A stretch of DNA of 7,120 nucleotides from Alphaproteobacteria bacterium (GCA_017308345.1 JAFKFE010000443.1:1-7120); one strand, 5' to 3'; positions 1 through 5,796 are shown, numbered from the stretch's first letter. Notes: generated by a model from the sequence alone, not told the origin. A program made the numbers and translations.

Positions 1-777
1 GGTCACCTCGCCCAACCGCACAGGGTGGCCATTCTTGGTGGCGATGATGAGATTGGAAAAGCCCGCCGCGTTGGCTAGTTGCGTGTTGGCGGTGATCGTA
101 AGCTGCTGCTTGTTGTTCTGCAGCACGCCGAGCGGCGTGTTGGAGTTGGCCGAGGCGATCGCCGCCTGCAGCTGATCGATCGAAATGCCTCGCGCGGCAA
201 GCGCGGTCGGATCGATCTGGATGCGAACGGCGTATTTCTGCTGGCCGAAGATCGAGACCTGCGCCACGCCGTCGATGGTCGACAGCGAAGGCGAGATCAC
301 GTTCTCGGCGAAGGCGTCGAGGTCGGTCAGCGGAACCGTGTCGCTCACCAGCGACATCAGAAGGATCGGCGCGTCGGCCGGATTGACCTTGCGATAGCTT
401 GGCGGCGACGTCATTTCCGGCGGCAGCGATTTCTGCGTGCGCGCGATCGCCGCCTGCACGTCCGCCGCCGCCGCGTCGATGTCGCGGTTGAGCACGAACT
501 GGATGGCGATCGAGGTCTGGCCGAGCGAGTTGGTGGTCGAGATCGAATCGATGCCGGCGATCGTCGCGAATTGCTTGATCAGCGGCGTCGCAACGGAAGT
601 CGCCATCGTCTCCGGCGAAGCGCCGGGCAGGCTGGCCGAAACGTTGACCACCGGAAATTCCGCGCTCGGCAGCGCCGCCACCGGCAGGAACTTGTAGGCA
701 AAGATACCGCCCAGGATGAGGGCGAACGACATCAGCAGCGTGGCGACGGGCCTGCGAATGCAGAATTCGGAGATCAT
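1..777 (-). CDS. RND-family efflux permease, MdtB/MdtC-like, N-terminal 259 residues (partial)
   Basis: Inner-membrane proton-driven pump of a tripartite multidrug efflux system; the gene runs off the left edge. The fragment begins MISEFCIRRPVATLLM, the usual cytoplasmic start and first membrane helix of RND permeases (about residues 10-32). The porter domain follows, with family signatures VAALPSAEFPVV (33-44), LPGASPETMATSVATPL (50-65 region), RDIDAAAADVQAAI (98-111), YRKVNPADAPI (128-138) and an IDGVAQVSIFG segment (168-178). These match the MdtB/MdtC branch more closely than AcrB, from memory of those proteins. The start ATG lies inside the end of the adaptor gene, giving an ATGA overlap at 777-774, which implies translational coupling; a G-rich SD-like stretch lies within the adaptor's last codons. 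A full-length protein would be about 1,030 residues, so most of it, including the proton-relay helices, is outside the window. Substrate is unknown. Confidence 0.93.
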   Translation of the reverse strand, partial: MISEFCIRRPVATLLMSFALILGGIFAYKFLPVAALPSAEFPVVNVSASLPGASPETMATSVATPLIKQFATIAGIDSISTTNSLGQTSIAIQFVLNRDIDAAAADVQAAIARTQKSLPPEMTSPPSYRKVNPADAPILLMSLVSDTVPLTDLDAFAENVISPSLSTIDGVAQVSIFGQQKYAVRIQIDPTALAARGISIDQLQAAIASANSNTPLGVLQNNKQQLTITANTQLANAAGFSNLIIATKNGHPVRLGEVT

Positions 778-2048
778 TGGCCGGCCCCGCCTGGCTTGTC
801 TGCCTCCGCGACCTTGGGCGATGCCTGGTCACCGGATCCGGCCGCGCTCTTGCCTTCATGCACCGCCGCGCCGTTCTTCAATCGCGTCTGGCCTTCGACG
901 ACGACCTTCTCGCCGCTCTTAAGACCGTCGCTGATGGCGCTGTTCTGGCCCTCCGTCAGCGCCACCTGCACGGGCCGCATCTCGACGGTATTGTCAGGTT
1001 TGATGACATAGACGAACGGCCCCTTCTGGCTGGGCTGGACCGCGACCGTCGGCACCGAGGTCATCTGCGGCATCGTGCCGGCCTCGAGCACCACGTTCAC
1101 ATATTGCCCGGGCCACAGCGAAAGATCCGGGTTCGGTATGCTTGCCCGCGTGGCGATGGTGCCCGAGGCCGTATCGACGCTGGAATCGACGAAATCGAGC
1201 GTACCCTTGCCGATCGGCGCGGGATCGCCGTCCTTGGTCAGCGTCACGTCGCCTTGCTGCGGGTCGACGAGCGCCTTGTGCAGCAGGGCAAGGTTGCTCT
1301 CCGGCAGCGTGAAATTCACCTGCAGCGGGTCCATCTGCGTGATGGTGACCAGCGGTGTCGAACTGCTTGAGTTGCCGTTGCTGGTGGTGACGAGGTCGCC
1401 GACCGAGACGTTGACGGCGCCCAGCCTGCCCGAGATCGGCGCCGAGATGGTCGCGTAGCTCAACTGCACGGTGTCGGCGTCGATCGTCGCCTTGTCGGCA
1501 TCGATGGTCGCGGCCGCGGCTCTCTGCGCCGCCAGCGCCTGGTCGTAGGTCTGCTGCGTGCCGGCCTGCTTGGCGACAAGATCCTTGGCGCGTTGCAAAT
1601 CGGCCTGGGCGCTCACCAGCATCGCCTGGTCCTTGGCGAGCGTCGCCTGGTCCTTGGCCAGTTGCGCCTTCAGCGCGCGATCATCGAGCGAGAACAGGAC
1701 ATCGCCCGCTTTCACCATCTGACCGTCCTTGACGTCGATGGACACGATCTGGCTGGAAACCCGGGCATTGATGCTCACCACCGACGGGGATGAGACGAAG
1801 CCGATGGCATAGCGGCGGATCGAGAAATCGGCGGTCGTCGCGGTGGCCGAAACGATGGAGGCCGAACGCGCGCCGCCACCGCCGCCTTTCGCACCATCCG
1901 ATGCCTTGGCACTCTTGTCTGCGCCGCCACCCGCCTGCTGGCCAGAGATCAGTTGCTGGACCTTGCCCAACGTCGCGGGCGAAAGATAGAGCCCGGCGCC
2001 CGCCAGGCAGGCGACCGCCACCACTGCAAAGGCGATTTTCCCGCGCAT
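774..2048 (-). CDS. RND efflux periplasmic adaptor (membrane fusion protein), MdtA-like
   Basis: Adaptor linking the downstream RND permease to an outer-membrane channel; 424 residues. An N-terminal hydrophobic segment (residues 5-22) targets it to the inner membrane. Cys14 has only a poor lipobox context, so an uncleaved anchor or ordinary signal is as likely as a lipid anchor. A Gly/Ala/Ser-rich linker (38-65) precedes the first lipoyl half (about 90-122, VKDGQMVKAGDVLFSLDD), an alpha-helical coiled-coil hairpin (about 124-196), the second lipoyl half (about 199-220, ISAPISGRLGAVNVSVGD), a beta-barrel region (about 240-325) and a membrane-proximal domain ending near 395. The last 30 residues are a low-complexity tail. 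I chose ATG 2048 because AGAGGG lies 9 nt upstream and a hydrophobic leader follows at once. The frame stays open to 2222, but the extra 58 residues do not resemble an export signal. The stop overlaps the permease start by 4 nt. Confidence 0.93.
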   Translation of the reverse strand: MRGKIAFAVVAVACLAGAGLYLSPATLGKVQQLISGQQAGGGADKSAKASDGAKGGGGGARSASIVSATATTADFSIRRYAIGFVSSPSVVSINARVSSQIVSIDVKDGQMVKAGDVLFSLDDRALKAQLAKDQATLAKDQAMLVSAQADLQRAKDLVAKQAGTQQTYDQALAAQRAAAATIDADKATIDADTVQLSYATISAPISGRLGAVNVSVGDLVTTSNGNSSSSTPLVTITQMDPLQVNFTLPESNLALLHKALVDPQQGDVTLTKDGDPAPIGKGTLDFVDSSVDTASGTIATRASIPNPDLSLWPGQYVNVVLEAGTMPQMTSVPTVAVQPSQKGPFVYVIKPDNTVEMRPVQVALTEGQNSAISDGLKSGEKVVVEGQTRLKNGAAVHEGKSAAGSGDQASPKVAEADKPGGAGQ

Positions 2049-2189
2049 CGACAATAGCCCTCTACCCGACACGCCGACTCCGGTGGTCCATTTTAGCTCG
2101 ATCCACGGCCTCGCGCCGCGATTTTCGTGGAGTAGATAGGACAAGGCCTTGGCGGAAAAGGGCCAAAACGCGGCATTACGAAGATTTAA

Positions 2190-2202
2190 TGTGCACTGCA
2201 CA
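2190..2202. promoter_or_regulatory. Candidate operator upstream of the efflux genes
   Basis: TGTGCA-C-TGCACA is a perfect 6-bp inverted repeat around one central base, in an AT-richer patch about 140 bp upstream of the adaptor start. Short palindromes of this kind in front of RND efflux operons are typically bound by TetR-family repressors. That is general knowledge of the family: no regulator gene for this pump is visible in the window. On the minus strand a TTGTGC -35-like hexamer overlaps the site, but I could not find a convincing -10 partner at the right spacing, so promoter placement stays open. The rest of 2049-2261 holds no gene I can support. Confidence 0.42.
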
Positions 2203-2235
2203 ATGGACAGGCAGCCGGCCAACGCGCAGCGACAA

Positions 2236-2250
2236 GACCGCTCGCCGGTC
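2236..2250 (-). terminator. Weak stem-loop just after the LysE-family gene
   Basis: On the minus strand GACCG and CGGTC form a 5-bp stem (extendable by one G-U pair) with a 5-nt loop, beginning 11 nt after the exporter's stop codon. The following bases are TTGTCGC rather than a real U-tract, so this is a poor intrinsic terminator. It may be a 3' end stabiliser or mean nothing. Confidence 0.25.
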
Positions 2251-2261
2251 CGAAAATCAGC

Positions 2262-2858
2262 TCAGCGAAGCATCGGCCACAGCGTCGCCGCAAGCAGCAC
2301 GCCCATGCCGATATTGAACCATTTCAGTCGCGCCGGATCCGACAGGAAACCGCGCAGCCCCGTGCCGAAGCCGGCCCAAACCGACACGCTGGGCAGGTTG
2401 ACGATGGTGAAGGCGATCGAGATCAGCGCTACCGAGACGAAGGGGTGGTCGGGGTTGGTGTAGACGGCCATTGCGTACACAGCCATCATCCATGCCTTGG
2501 GATTGACCCACTGAAAAGCCGCCGCATCGATGAAACGCATCGGCTGCGCGCGCACCTCGCCCTTGCCGCTCAACGAGCGCGACATTGCGATCTTCCAGGC
2601 AAGGTAAAGCAGGTAGGCCGCGCCCGCGACTTTCAGCGCCGTATGCAACGCCGGGAACGCCGTCAGCACCGCGCCGAGTCCGAAGCCGACGGCCAGCAAC
2701 AGGACCAGAAAGCCGATGCTGATGCCCAGCATGTGCGGAACCGTCCGGGCGATGCCGAAATTGACGCCGGACGCCAGCAGCATGAGGTTGTTCGGCCCTG
2801 GCGTGATCGATGTCACGAAGGCATAGACCAACAGGGCAAGGAATGCATCGAGCGACAT
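2262..2858 (-). CDS. LysE/RhtB-family amino-acid exporter
   Basis: Inner-membrane efflux protein of 198 residues, the usual family length. The signature TPGPNNLMLLASG (19-31) follows the first helix. Further hydrophobic segments lie at about 41-66, 70-90, 121-133, 140-165 and 180-197, with the conserved FQWVNPKAW block (115-123) between helices 3 and 4. Family members export neutral or basic amino acids such as lysine, threonine, homoserine or leucine; the substrate here cannot be deduced. The start is well supported by GGGAGG (2869-2864) 5 nt before ATG. The gene follows ilvH by 104 bp on the same strand, so it may be read through from the ilv operon or have its own promoter. Its position suggests, without proof, an overflow role for branched-chain or related amino acids, as known for LeuE of E. 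coli, a relative in this superfamily. Confidence 0.93.
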   Translation of the reverse strand: MSLDAFLALLVYAFVTSITPGPNNLMLLASGVNFGIARTVPHMLGISIGFLVLLLAVGFGLGAVLTAFPALHTALKVAGAAYLLYLAWKIAMSRSLSGKGEVRAQPMRFIDAAAFQWVNPKAWMMAVYAMAVYTNPDHPFVSVALISIAFTIVNLPSVSVWAGFGTGLRGFLSDPARLKWFNIGMGVLLAATLWPMLR

Positions 2859-2897
2859 GTCATCCTCCCAAATATGTCAGCCTTATTGTCCTTTTTA

Positions 2898-2935
2898 TCC
2901 GGCGCGCAAAAGCCACCCGTATGCGACTTGCCGGA
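2898..2935. repeat. Inverted repeat in the ilvH-exporter gap
   Basis: TCCGGC (2898-2903) and GCCGGA (2930-2935) are perfect 6-bp complements 26 nt apart in the 104-bp gap. Inner bases could add a few pairs. The long loop and lack of a following U-run make it an uncertain RNA structure. It could be an ilvH 3' end structure or chance. Confidence 0.2.
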
Positions 2936-2962
2936 CCAGGGAGACGGTGAAACGGTGTGGGC

Positions 2963-3535
2963 TCACATGCCCTGCGAACCGCGGTTCATCGCGGCCACGC
3001 CAGTGCGGCAGATCTCGACAAGGCCGAGCGGCTTCATGATGGCGATGAACTGGTCGAGCTTGGATCCCTTGCCGGTGATCTCGAAGATGAAATGCTCGGT
3101 GTTGGCGTCGATGACCGAGGCGCGAAACGCATCCGCGAGCCGAAGCGCCTCGACGCGGGCATCGCCGGTGCCCGCGACCTTGACCAGCGCGAGTTCGCGT
3201 TCCAGCGGCCGCTCCTGCCCAAGCTCATGCGAGCGCACGGTCAGGTCGACCACCCTGTGCACCGGCACGATGCGCTCGAGCTGGTGCTTGATCTGCTCCA
3301 TCACATGCGGCGTGCCGCGCGTCACGATGGTGATGCGCGACAGATGCTTTTCGTGCTCGGTCTCGGAAACGGTAAGGCTTTCGATGTTGTAGCCACGGCC
3401 CGAGAAAAGACCGATGACGCGGGCAAGCACGCCCGGTTCGTTATCGACCAGCACGGAAAGCGTGTGCGTTTCCGGCTTCTCGGTTTCCTTGGCGATGAAG
3501 TAGGCCGAGCCGGTCGGCTGAAGCTGTGCGTTCAT
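2963..3535 (-). CDS. ilvH: Acetolactate synthase small (regulatory) subunit
   Basis: Regulatory subunit of acetohydroxyacid synthase, which activates the catalytic subunit and confers valine feedback inhibition; cytoplasmic. The 190 residues comprise a 23-residue N-terminal extension, an ACT domain at about 24-98 (TLSVLVDNEPGVLARVIGLF then RGYNIESLTV), and the IlvH-type C-terminal domain at about 99-183 (ELALVKVAG, EITGKGSKLDQFI, EICRTGV). Asn32 and Gly35 align with Asn11 and Gly14 of E. coli IlvH, in the valine-binding loop, so feedback sensitivity is expected. It is about 27 residues longer than the E. coli protein, mostly at the N-terminus. The SD before ATG 3535 is weak (AGAG about 9 nt upstream), and no other ATG, GTG or TTG lies in frame just upstream. 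It is the second gene after ilvI, separated by 138 bp holding a palindromic repeat. Confidence 0.96.
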   Translation of the reverse strand: MNAQLQPTGSAYFIAKETEKPETHTLSVLVDNEPGVLARVIGLFSGRGYNIESLTVSETEHEKHLSRITIVTRGTPHVMEQIKHQLERIVPVHRVVDLTVRSHELGQERPLERELALVKVAGTGDARVEALRLADAFRASVIDANTEHFIFEITGKGSKLDQFIAIMKPLGLVEICRTGVAAMNRGSQGM

Positions 3536-3595
3536 GACGTGAATCTCTATTTCAGACTTTTGAACTAATTCTCTGTTTGCGCACGGCTTCTCGCG

Positions 3596-3617
3596 ACAGC
3601 CCTGCCTTGGCGGCTGT
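3596..3617. repeat. Small stem-loop between ilvI and ilvH
   Basis: ACAGCC (3596-3601) and GGCTGT (3612-3617) are perfect 6-bp complements with a 10-nt loop, 61 nt upstream of the ilvH start. It sits beside the larger palindromic repeat. No U-tract follows in either direction. A role in mRNA processing or stability is only a guess. Confidence 0.25.
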
Positions 3618-3625
3618 TATGGGCG

Positions 3626-3676
3626 GAGCATGATGTTGCCCGAAAACCACTTCACACTTTTCGGCATCATGCTCTA
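3626..3676. repeat. Rhizobial interspersed palindromic repeat (RIME-like)
   Basis: GAGCATGATG (3626-3635) pairs perfectly with CATCATGCTC (3665-3674). Inside it CCGAAAA (3640-3646) pairs with TTTTCGG (3658-3664), leaving a TTGC bulge and an 11-nt loop. The pattern matches, from memory, a short palindrome present in many intergenic copies in Mesorhizobium, Sinorhizobium and Rhizobium genomes; I assign it to the RIME-like group by resemblance only. It overlaps the ilvI stop codon: the last G of TAG is base 3674, the outer end of one arm, and the CTA at 3674-3676 is the usual edge of the element. In the transcript it would form a strong hairpin between the two cistrons and could stabilise the ilvI 3' end or lower ilvH expression. 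Confidence 0.78.
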
Positions 3677-5455
3677 GACCAGTTCCCTGCCCTTGGCGTC
3701 GATGGCGTTGGCCACCGCCTCGTCGGTGGCCTCGTCCGGCAACAGCATCTCGTTATGCGCCTTGCCCGACGGGATCATCGGGAAGCAGTTGGCCAGGGTC
3801 GCCACGCGGCAGTCGAACAGAACGGGCTTCTTCACCGAGATCATCTCGCGGATCGCGTCGTCGAGTTCGTCCGGCTTGTCGCAGCGTATGCCATGGCCGC
3901 CATAGGCCTCCGCCAGCTTGACGAAATCCGGCATCGCCTCGGTGTAGGAATGCGACCGCCGGTTGCCGGGCAGCAGCTGCTGCCATTGGCGCACCATGCC
4001 CATATACTGGTTGTTCAGGATGAAGATCTTGATCGGCGCCTCGTATTGAACCGCCGAGCTCATCTCCTGCATCGTCATCTGCACGGAAGCATCGCCGGCG
4101 ATGTCGATGACCAGAGCATCCGGATGCGCGATCTGCACGCCGAGCGCGGCAGGCAGGCCATAGCCCATCGTGCCCAGGCCGCCCGACGTCATCCAGCGGT
4201 TCGGCTTGTCGAAATGGTAGTGCTGCGCCGCCCACATCTGGTGCTGGCCGACCTCGGTGGTGATGTAGGTGTCCATGTCCTTGGTCAGCGCATAGAGCCG
4301 CTGGATCGCGTATTGCGGCATGATCACGTCATTGTTCATCCTGTAGGCGAGCGAGTCCCGCGCGCGCCATTTCGCGATCTTCTCCCACCACGGATAGAGC
4401 GCCTTCTTGTCGGCCTTGGCCGTCGCCCGCCACAGCCGCACCAGATCCTCCAGCACGCGGCCGACGTCGCCCAGGATCGGCACGTCCGCATGCACGTTCT
4501 TGTTGATCGAGGACGGGTCGATGTCGATGTGGATCTTCTTCGAGTTCGGCGAGAACGCGTTGAGCCGGCCGGTGATGCGGTCGTCGAAGCGCGCGCCGAT
4601 GCAGATCATCACGTCGCAGTCATGCATGGCCATATTGGCTTCGTAGGTGCCGTGCATGCCGAGCATGCCGACCCAGTTCTTGCCGGACGCCGGATAGGCG
4701 CCGAGGCCCATCAGCGTCGAGGTGATCGGAAAGCCGGTGAGGTCGACCAACTCGCGCAGCAGGTGGCTGGCTTCCGGGCCGGAATTGATGACGCCGCCGC
4801 CCGAATAGATGATCGGCTTCTTCGCGCCGGCCATCAGCTCGACGGCGGCCTTGACCTTCTCCAGGTCGCCCTGGACCTTCGGCTTGTAGCTGGTGCGCGG
4901 CGCCGTCTGCGGCGGCACGTAGATGCCCTTGGCGAATTGCACGTCCTTCGGGATATCGACCACGACCGGGCCCGGGCGCCCCGTCGTCGCGACATGGAAG
5001 GCTTCGTGGATGGTGGCGGCGAGTTGGTTGACGTCCTTCACCAGCCAATTGTGCTTGGTGCAGGGCCGCGTGATGCCCACGGTGTCGCATTCCTGGAAAG
5101 CGTCGGAGCCGATCAGCGAGGTCGGCACCTGGCCGGTGAGGCAGACCAGCGGGATGGAATCCATCAGCGCGTCCTGCAAGGGCGTCACCGCATTGGTGGC
5201 GCCGGGGCCGGACGTCACCAAAAGCACGCCGGCCTTGCCCGTCGAGCGGGCATAGCCTTCGGCCGCGTGGCCGGCGCCCTGTTCGTGCCGGACCAGGATA
5301 TGCTCGACCTCGTCCTGTTGGAAAATCTCGTCATAAATCGGCAGGACCGCGCCGCCCGGATAGCCGAAGATATGCTTGACGCCATTGTCCTTCAGCGCCT
5401 GCACCACCATTTCGGCGCCCGTCATTTCGCGCCGCTCGTTCTGTCCGTTGCTCAT
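3674..5455 (-). CDS. ilvI: Acetolactate synthase large (catalytic) subunit
   Basis: ThDP-dependent acetohydroxyacid synthase. It condenses two pyruvates to acetolactate, or pyruvate with 2-oxobutyrate to acetohydroxybutyrate, the first common step of valine, leucine and isoleucine synthesis. At 593 residues it has normal length. Domains in order: N-terminal ThDP-binding (about 11-175) with FGYPGGAVLPIYDE (30-43) and the catalytic-cofactor Glu58 in RHEQGAGHAAEGYAR; central domain (about 200-340) with GARFDDR (287-293); C-terminal ThDP/Mg domain with the GD...NN motif from Gly454-Asp455 to Asn481-Asn482. The third motif position is Ala456 (GDAS) rather than Gly, which I believe is common in alphaproteobacterial enzymes. 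The start at 5455 has no clear SD. Met11 is an alternative, but the first Met suits family length. A 16-codon leader ORF lies 76 nt upstream. The gene is also named ilvB in many genomes. Confidence 0.97.
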   Translation of the reverse strand: MSNGQNERREMTGAEMVVQALKDNGVKHIFGYPGGAVLPIYDEIFQQDEVEHILVRHEQGAGHAAEGYARSTGKAGVLLVTSGPGATNAVTPLQDALMDSIPLVCLTGQVPTSLIGSDAFQECDTVGITRPCTKHNWLVKDVNQLAATIHEAFHVATTGRPGPVVVDIPKDVQFAKGIYVPPQTAPRTSYKPKVQGDLEKVKAAVELMAGAKKPIIYSGGGVINSGPEASHLLRELVDLTGFPITSTLMGLGAYPASGKNWVGMLGMHGTYEANMAMHDCDVMICIGARFDDRITGRLNAFSPNSKKIHIDIDPSSINKNVHADVPILGDVGRVLEDLVRLWRATAKADKKALYPWWEKIAKWRARDSLAYRMNNDVIMPQYAIQRLYALTKDMDTYITTEVGQHQMWAAQHYHFDKPNRWMTSGGLGTMGYGLPAALGVQIAHPDALVIDIAGDASVQMTMQEMSSAVQYEAPIKIFILNNQYMGMVRQWQQLLPGNRRSHSYTEAMPDFVKLAEAYGGHGIRCDKPDELDDAIREMISVKKPVLFDCRVATLANCFPMIPSGKAHNEMLLPDEATDEAVANAIDAKGRELV

Positions 5456-5518
5456 CGGTCTGGTCCCGTACTGTCGCCGTTTGGGCGTTGCTGGTCGTTT
5501 AGTTGGATTTCAGGCAAT

Positions 5519-5543
5519 AAAAAAGGCCCCCTTACACCGCCTT
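5519..5543 (-). terminator. Candidate attenuator stem-loop and U-tract before ilvI
   Basis: On the minus strand AAGGC (5543-5539) can pair with GCCTT (5527-5523), and six U residues (5524-5519) follow the GC core. The stem is only 5 bp with an 11-nt loop. A competing pairing, GGGCAA (5547-5542) with TTGCCT (5517-5512), shares two bases of the left arm, so the two cannot form together. The U-run begins 7 nt after the leader stop codon, which supports a transcription checkpoint. The hairpin is too weak by eye to be sure of intrinsic termination. Confidence 0.4.
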
Positions 5544-5582
5544 GCCCACGCGCCAGCCTACGAGAATGAGTGCCGTTTTCAT
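5532..5582 (-). CDS. ilvIH leader peptide rich in Leu, Ile and Val
   Basis: A 16-codon ORF, MKTALILVGWRVGKAV, ends with TAA 76 nt before the ilvI start. Six of 16 residues are branched-chain (Leu5, Ile6, Leu7, Val8, Val12, Val16), four of them consecutive, and Ile6 uses ATT and Val8 GTA, codons that look less favoured in this GC-rich genome. This is what is expected of a leader whose translation senses charged tRNA for the operon's end products. Attenuation of ilv operons is well established in enterobacteria and has been predicted for alphaproteobacteria. The ATG lies only 9 nt from a predicted -10 box, with no SD, so the transcript is probably leaderless or nearly so. The ORF is too short for coding statistics; composition and position carry the call. 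Confidence 0.65.
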   Translation of the reverse strand: MKTALILVGWRVGKAV

Positions 5583-5590
5583 GGGCGCGG

Positions 5591-5620
5591 ACAATAAGGG
5601 TGAAAACGCGGGCTCGTCAA
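5591..5620 (-). promoter_or_regulatory. Predicted housekeeping-sigma promoter of the ilvI leader
   Basis: TTGACG (5620-5615) and TATTGT (5596-5591) are separated by 18 bp; they match the -35 and -10 consensus at 5 and 4 of 6 positions. Eight bases separate the -10 box from the leader ATG, so transcription would start at or within a few bases of that codon. The match was made by eye. Confidence 0.5.
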
Positions 5621-5631
5621 TGGGGTCTCGC

Positions 5632-5641
5632 GTGAATTCAC
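5632..5641. promoter_or_regulatory. 10-bp palindrome upstream of the ilvI leader promoter
   Basis: GTGAATTCAC is a perfect palindrome ending 12 bp upstream of the predicted -35 box. Its position suits an activator or repressor of the ilv promoter, but it contains an EcoRI-type core and could occur by chance. No regulator can be assigned. Confidence 0.25.
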
Positions 5642-5710
5642 TCGCCTGTGAGAGCGGCATGCTCGCGCGCTACCATAGTACAGTTGAGCCCCCGCCGCCA
5701 AAGCACCAGT

Positions 5711-5724
5711 ATGCGCCGGTGCAT
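5711..5724. promoter_or_regulatory. Imperfect 14-bp palindrome in the divergent intergenic region
   Basis: ATGCGCCGGTGCAT is self-complementary at 12 of 14 positions. It is 72 bp upstream of the activator start and next to a second inverted repeat. It may be a protein-binding site; function unknown. Confidence 0.22.
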
Positions 5725-5728
5725 GTCG

Positions 5729-5752
5729 CCCAAAAATGTGGGAGGTTTTGGG
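5729..5752. promoter_or_regulatory. CCCAAAA-N10-TTTTGGG inverted repeat upstream of the activator gene
   Basis: Perfect 7-bp arms at 5729-5735 and 5746-5752 are separated by 10 bp, so equivalent bases lie 17 bp apart, near two helical turns. The site ends 44 bp before the activator ATG, a position suited to autoregulation. As RNA it would form only an A/U-rich hairpin without a U-tract, so a DNA-binding role is more likely. The 214-bp gap between the leader ORF and the activator has no other gene I can support, no -24/-12 sigma-54 promoter and no clear plus-strand -35/-10 pair. Confidence 0.35.
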
Positions 5753-5796
5753 AATACGACCATGCGCAAAGGTGACGTTGGCTGCGAGGAGGACGC

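Noticed and set aside
79..1011. 310-codon plus-strand open frame opposite the permease and adaptor
   Set aside because: It spans two real minus-strand genes and their overlap, and its product is Arg-rich without domains.
2049..2222. 58-residue N-terminal extension of the adaptor
   Set aside because: The frame is open, but the extension covers the candidate operator, puts 58 non-signal residues before a hydrophobic export segment, and the ATG at 2048 has its own SD.
2149..2463. 104-codon plus-strand ORF across the adaptor-exporter gap
   Set aside because: More than half lies antisense to the exporter, there is no SD, and the product shows no recognisable feature.
3755..5569. 604-codon plus-strand open frame opposite ilvI
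   Set aside because: It is antisense to a fully conserved acetolactate synthase. Its translation is Arg/His/Asp-rich with no recognisable domain, typical of the reverse frame of a GC-rich gene.
5652..5664. GAGC-N5-GCTC inverted repeat
   Set aside because: Only four bases per arm, expected often in GC-rich DNA; it shares a few bases with the repeat at 3626-3676 but lacks its inner pairs.
5675..5703. Possible second minus-strand promoter (TTGGCG with TACTAT)
   Set aside because: The spacer is only 15 bp, and it would lengthen the leader transcript without other support.
5753..5796. Possible sigma-54 promoter before the activator
   Set aside because: No TGGC-N8-TTGC pattern with the required GG and GC dinucleotides at -24 and -12 could be found.
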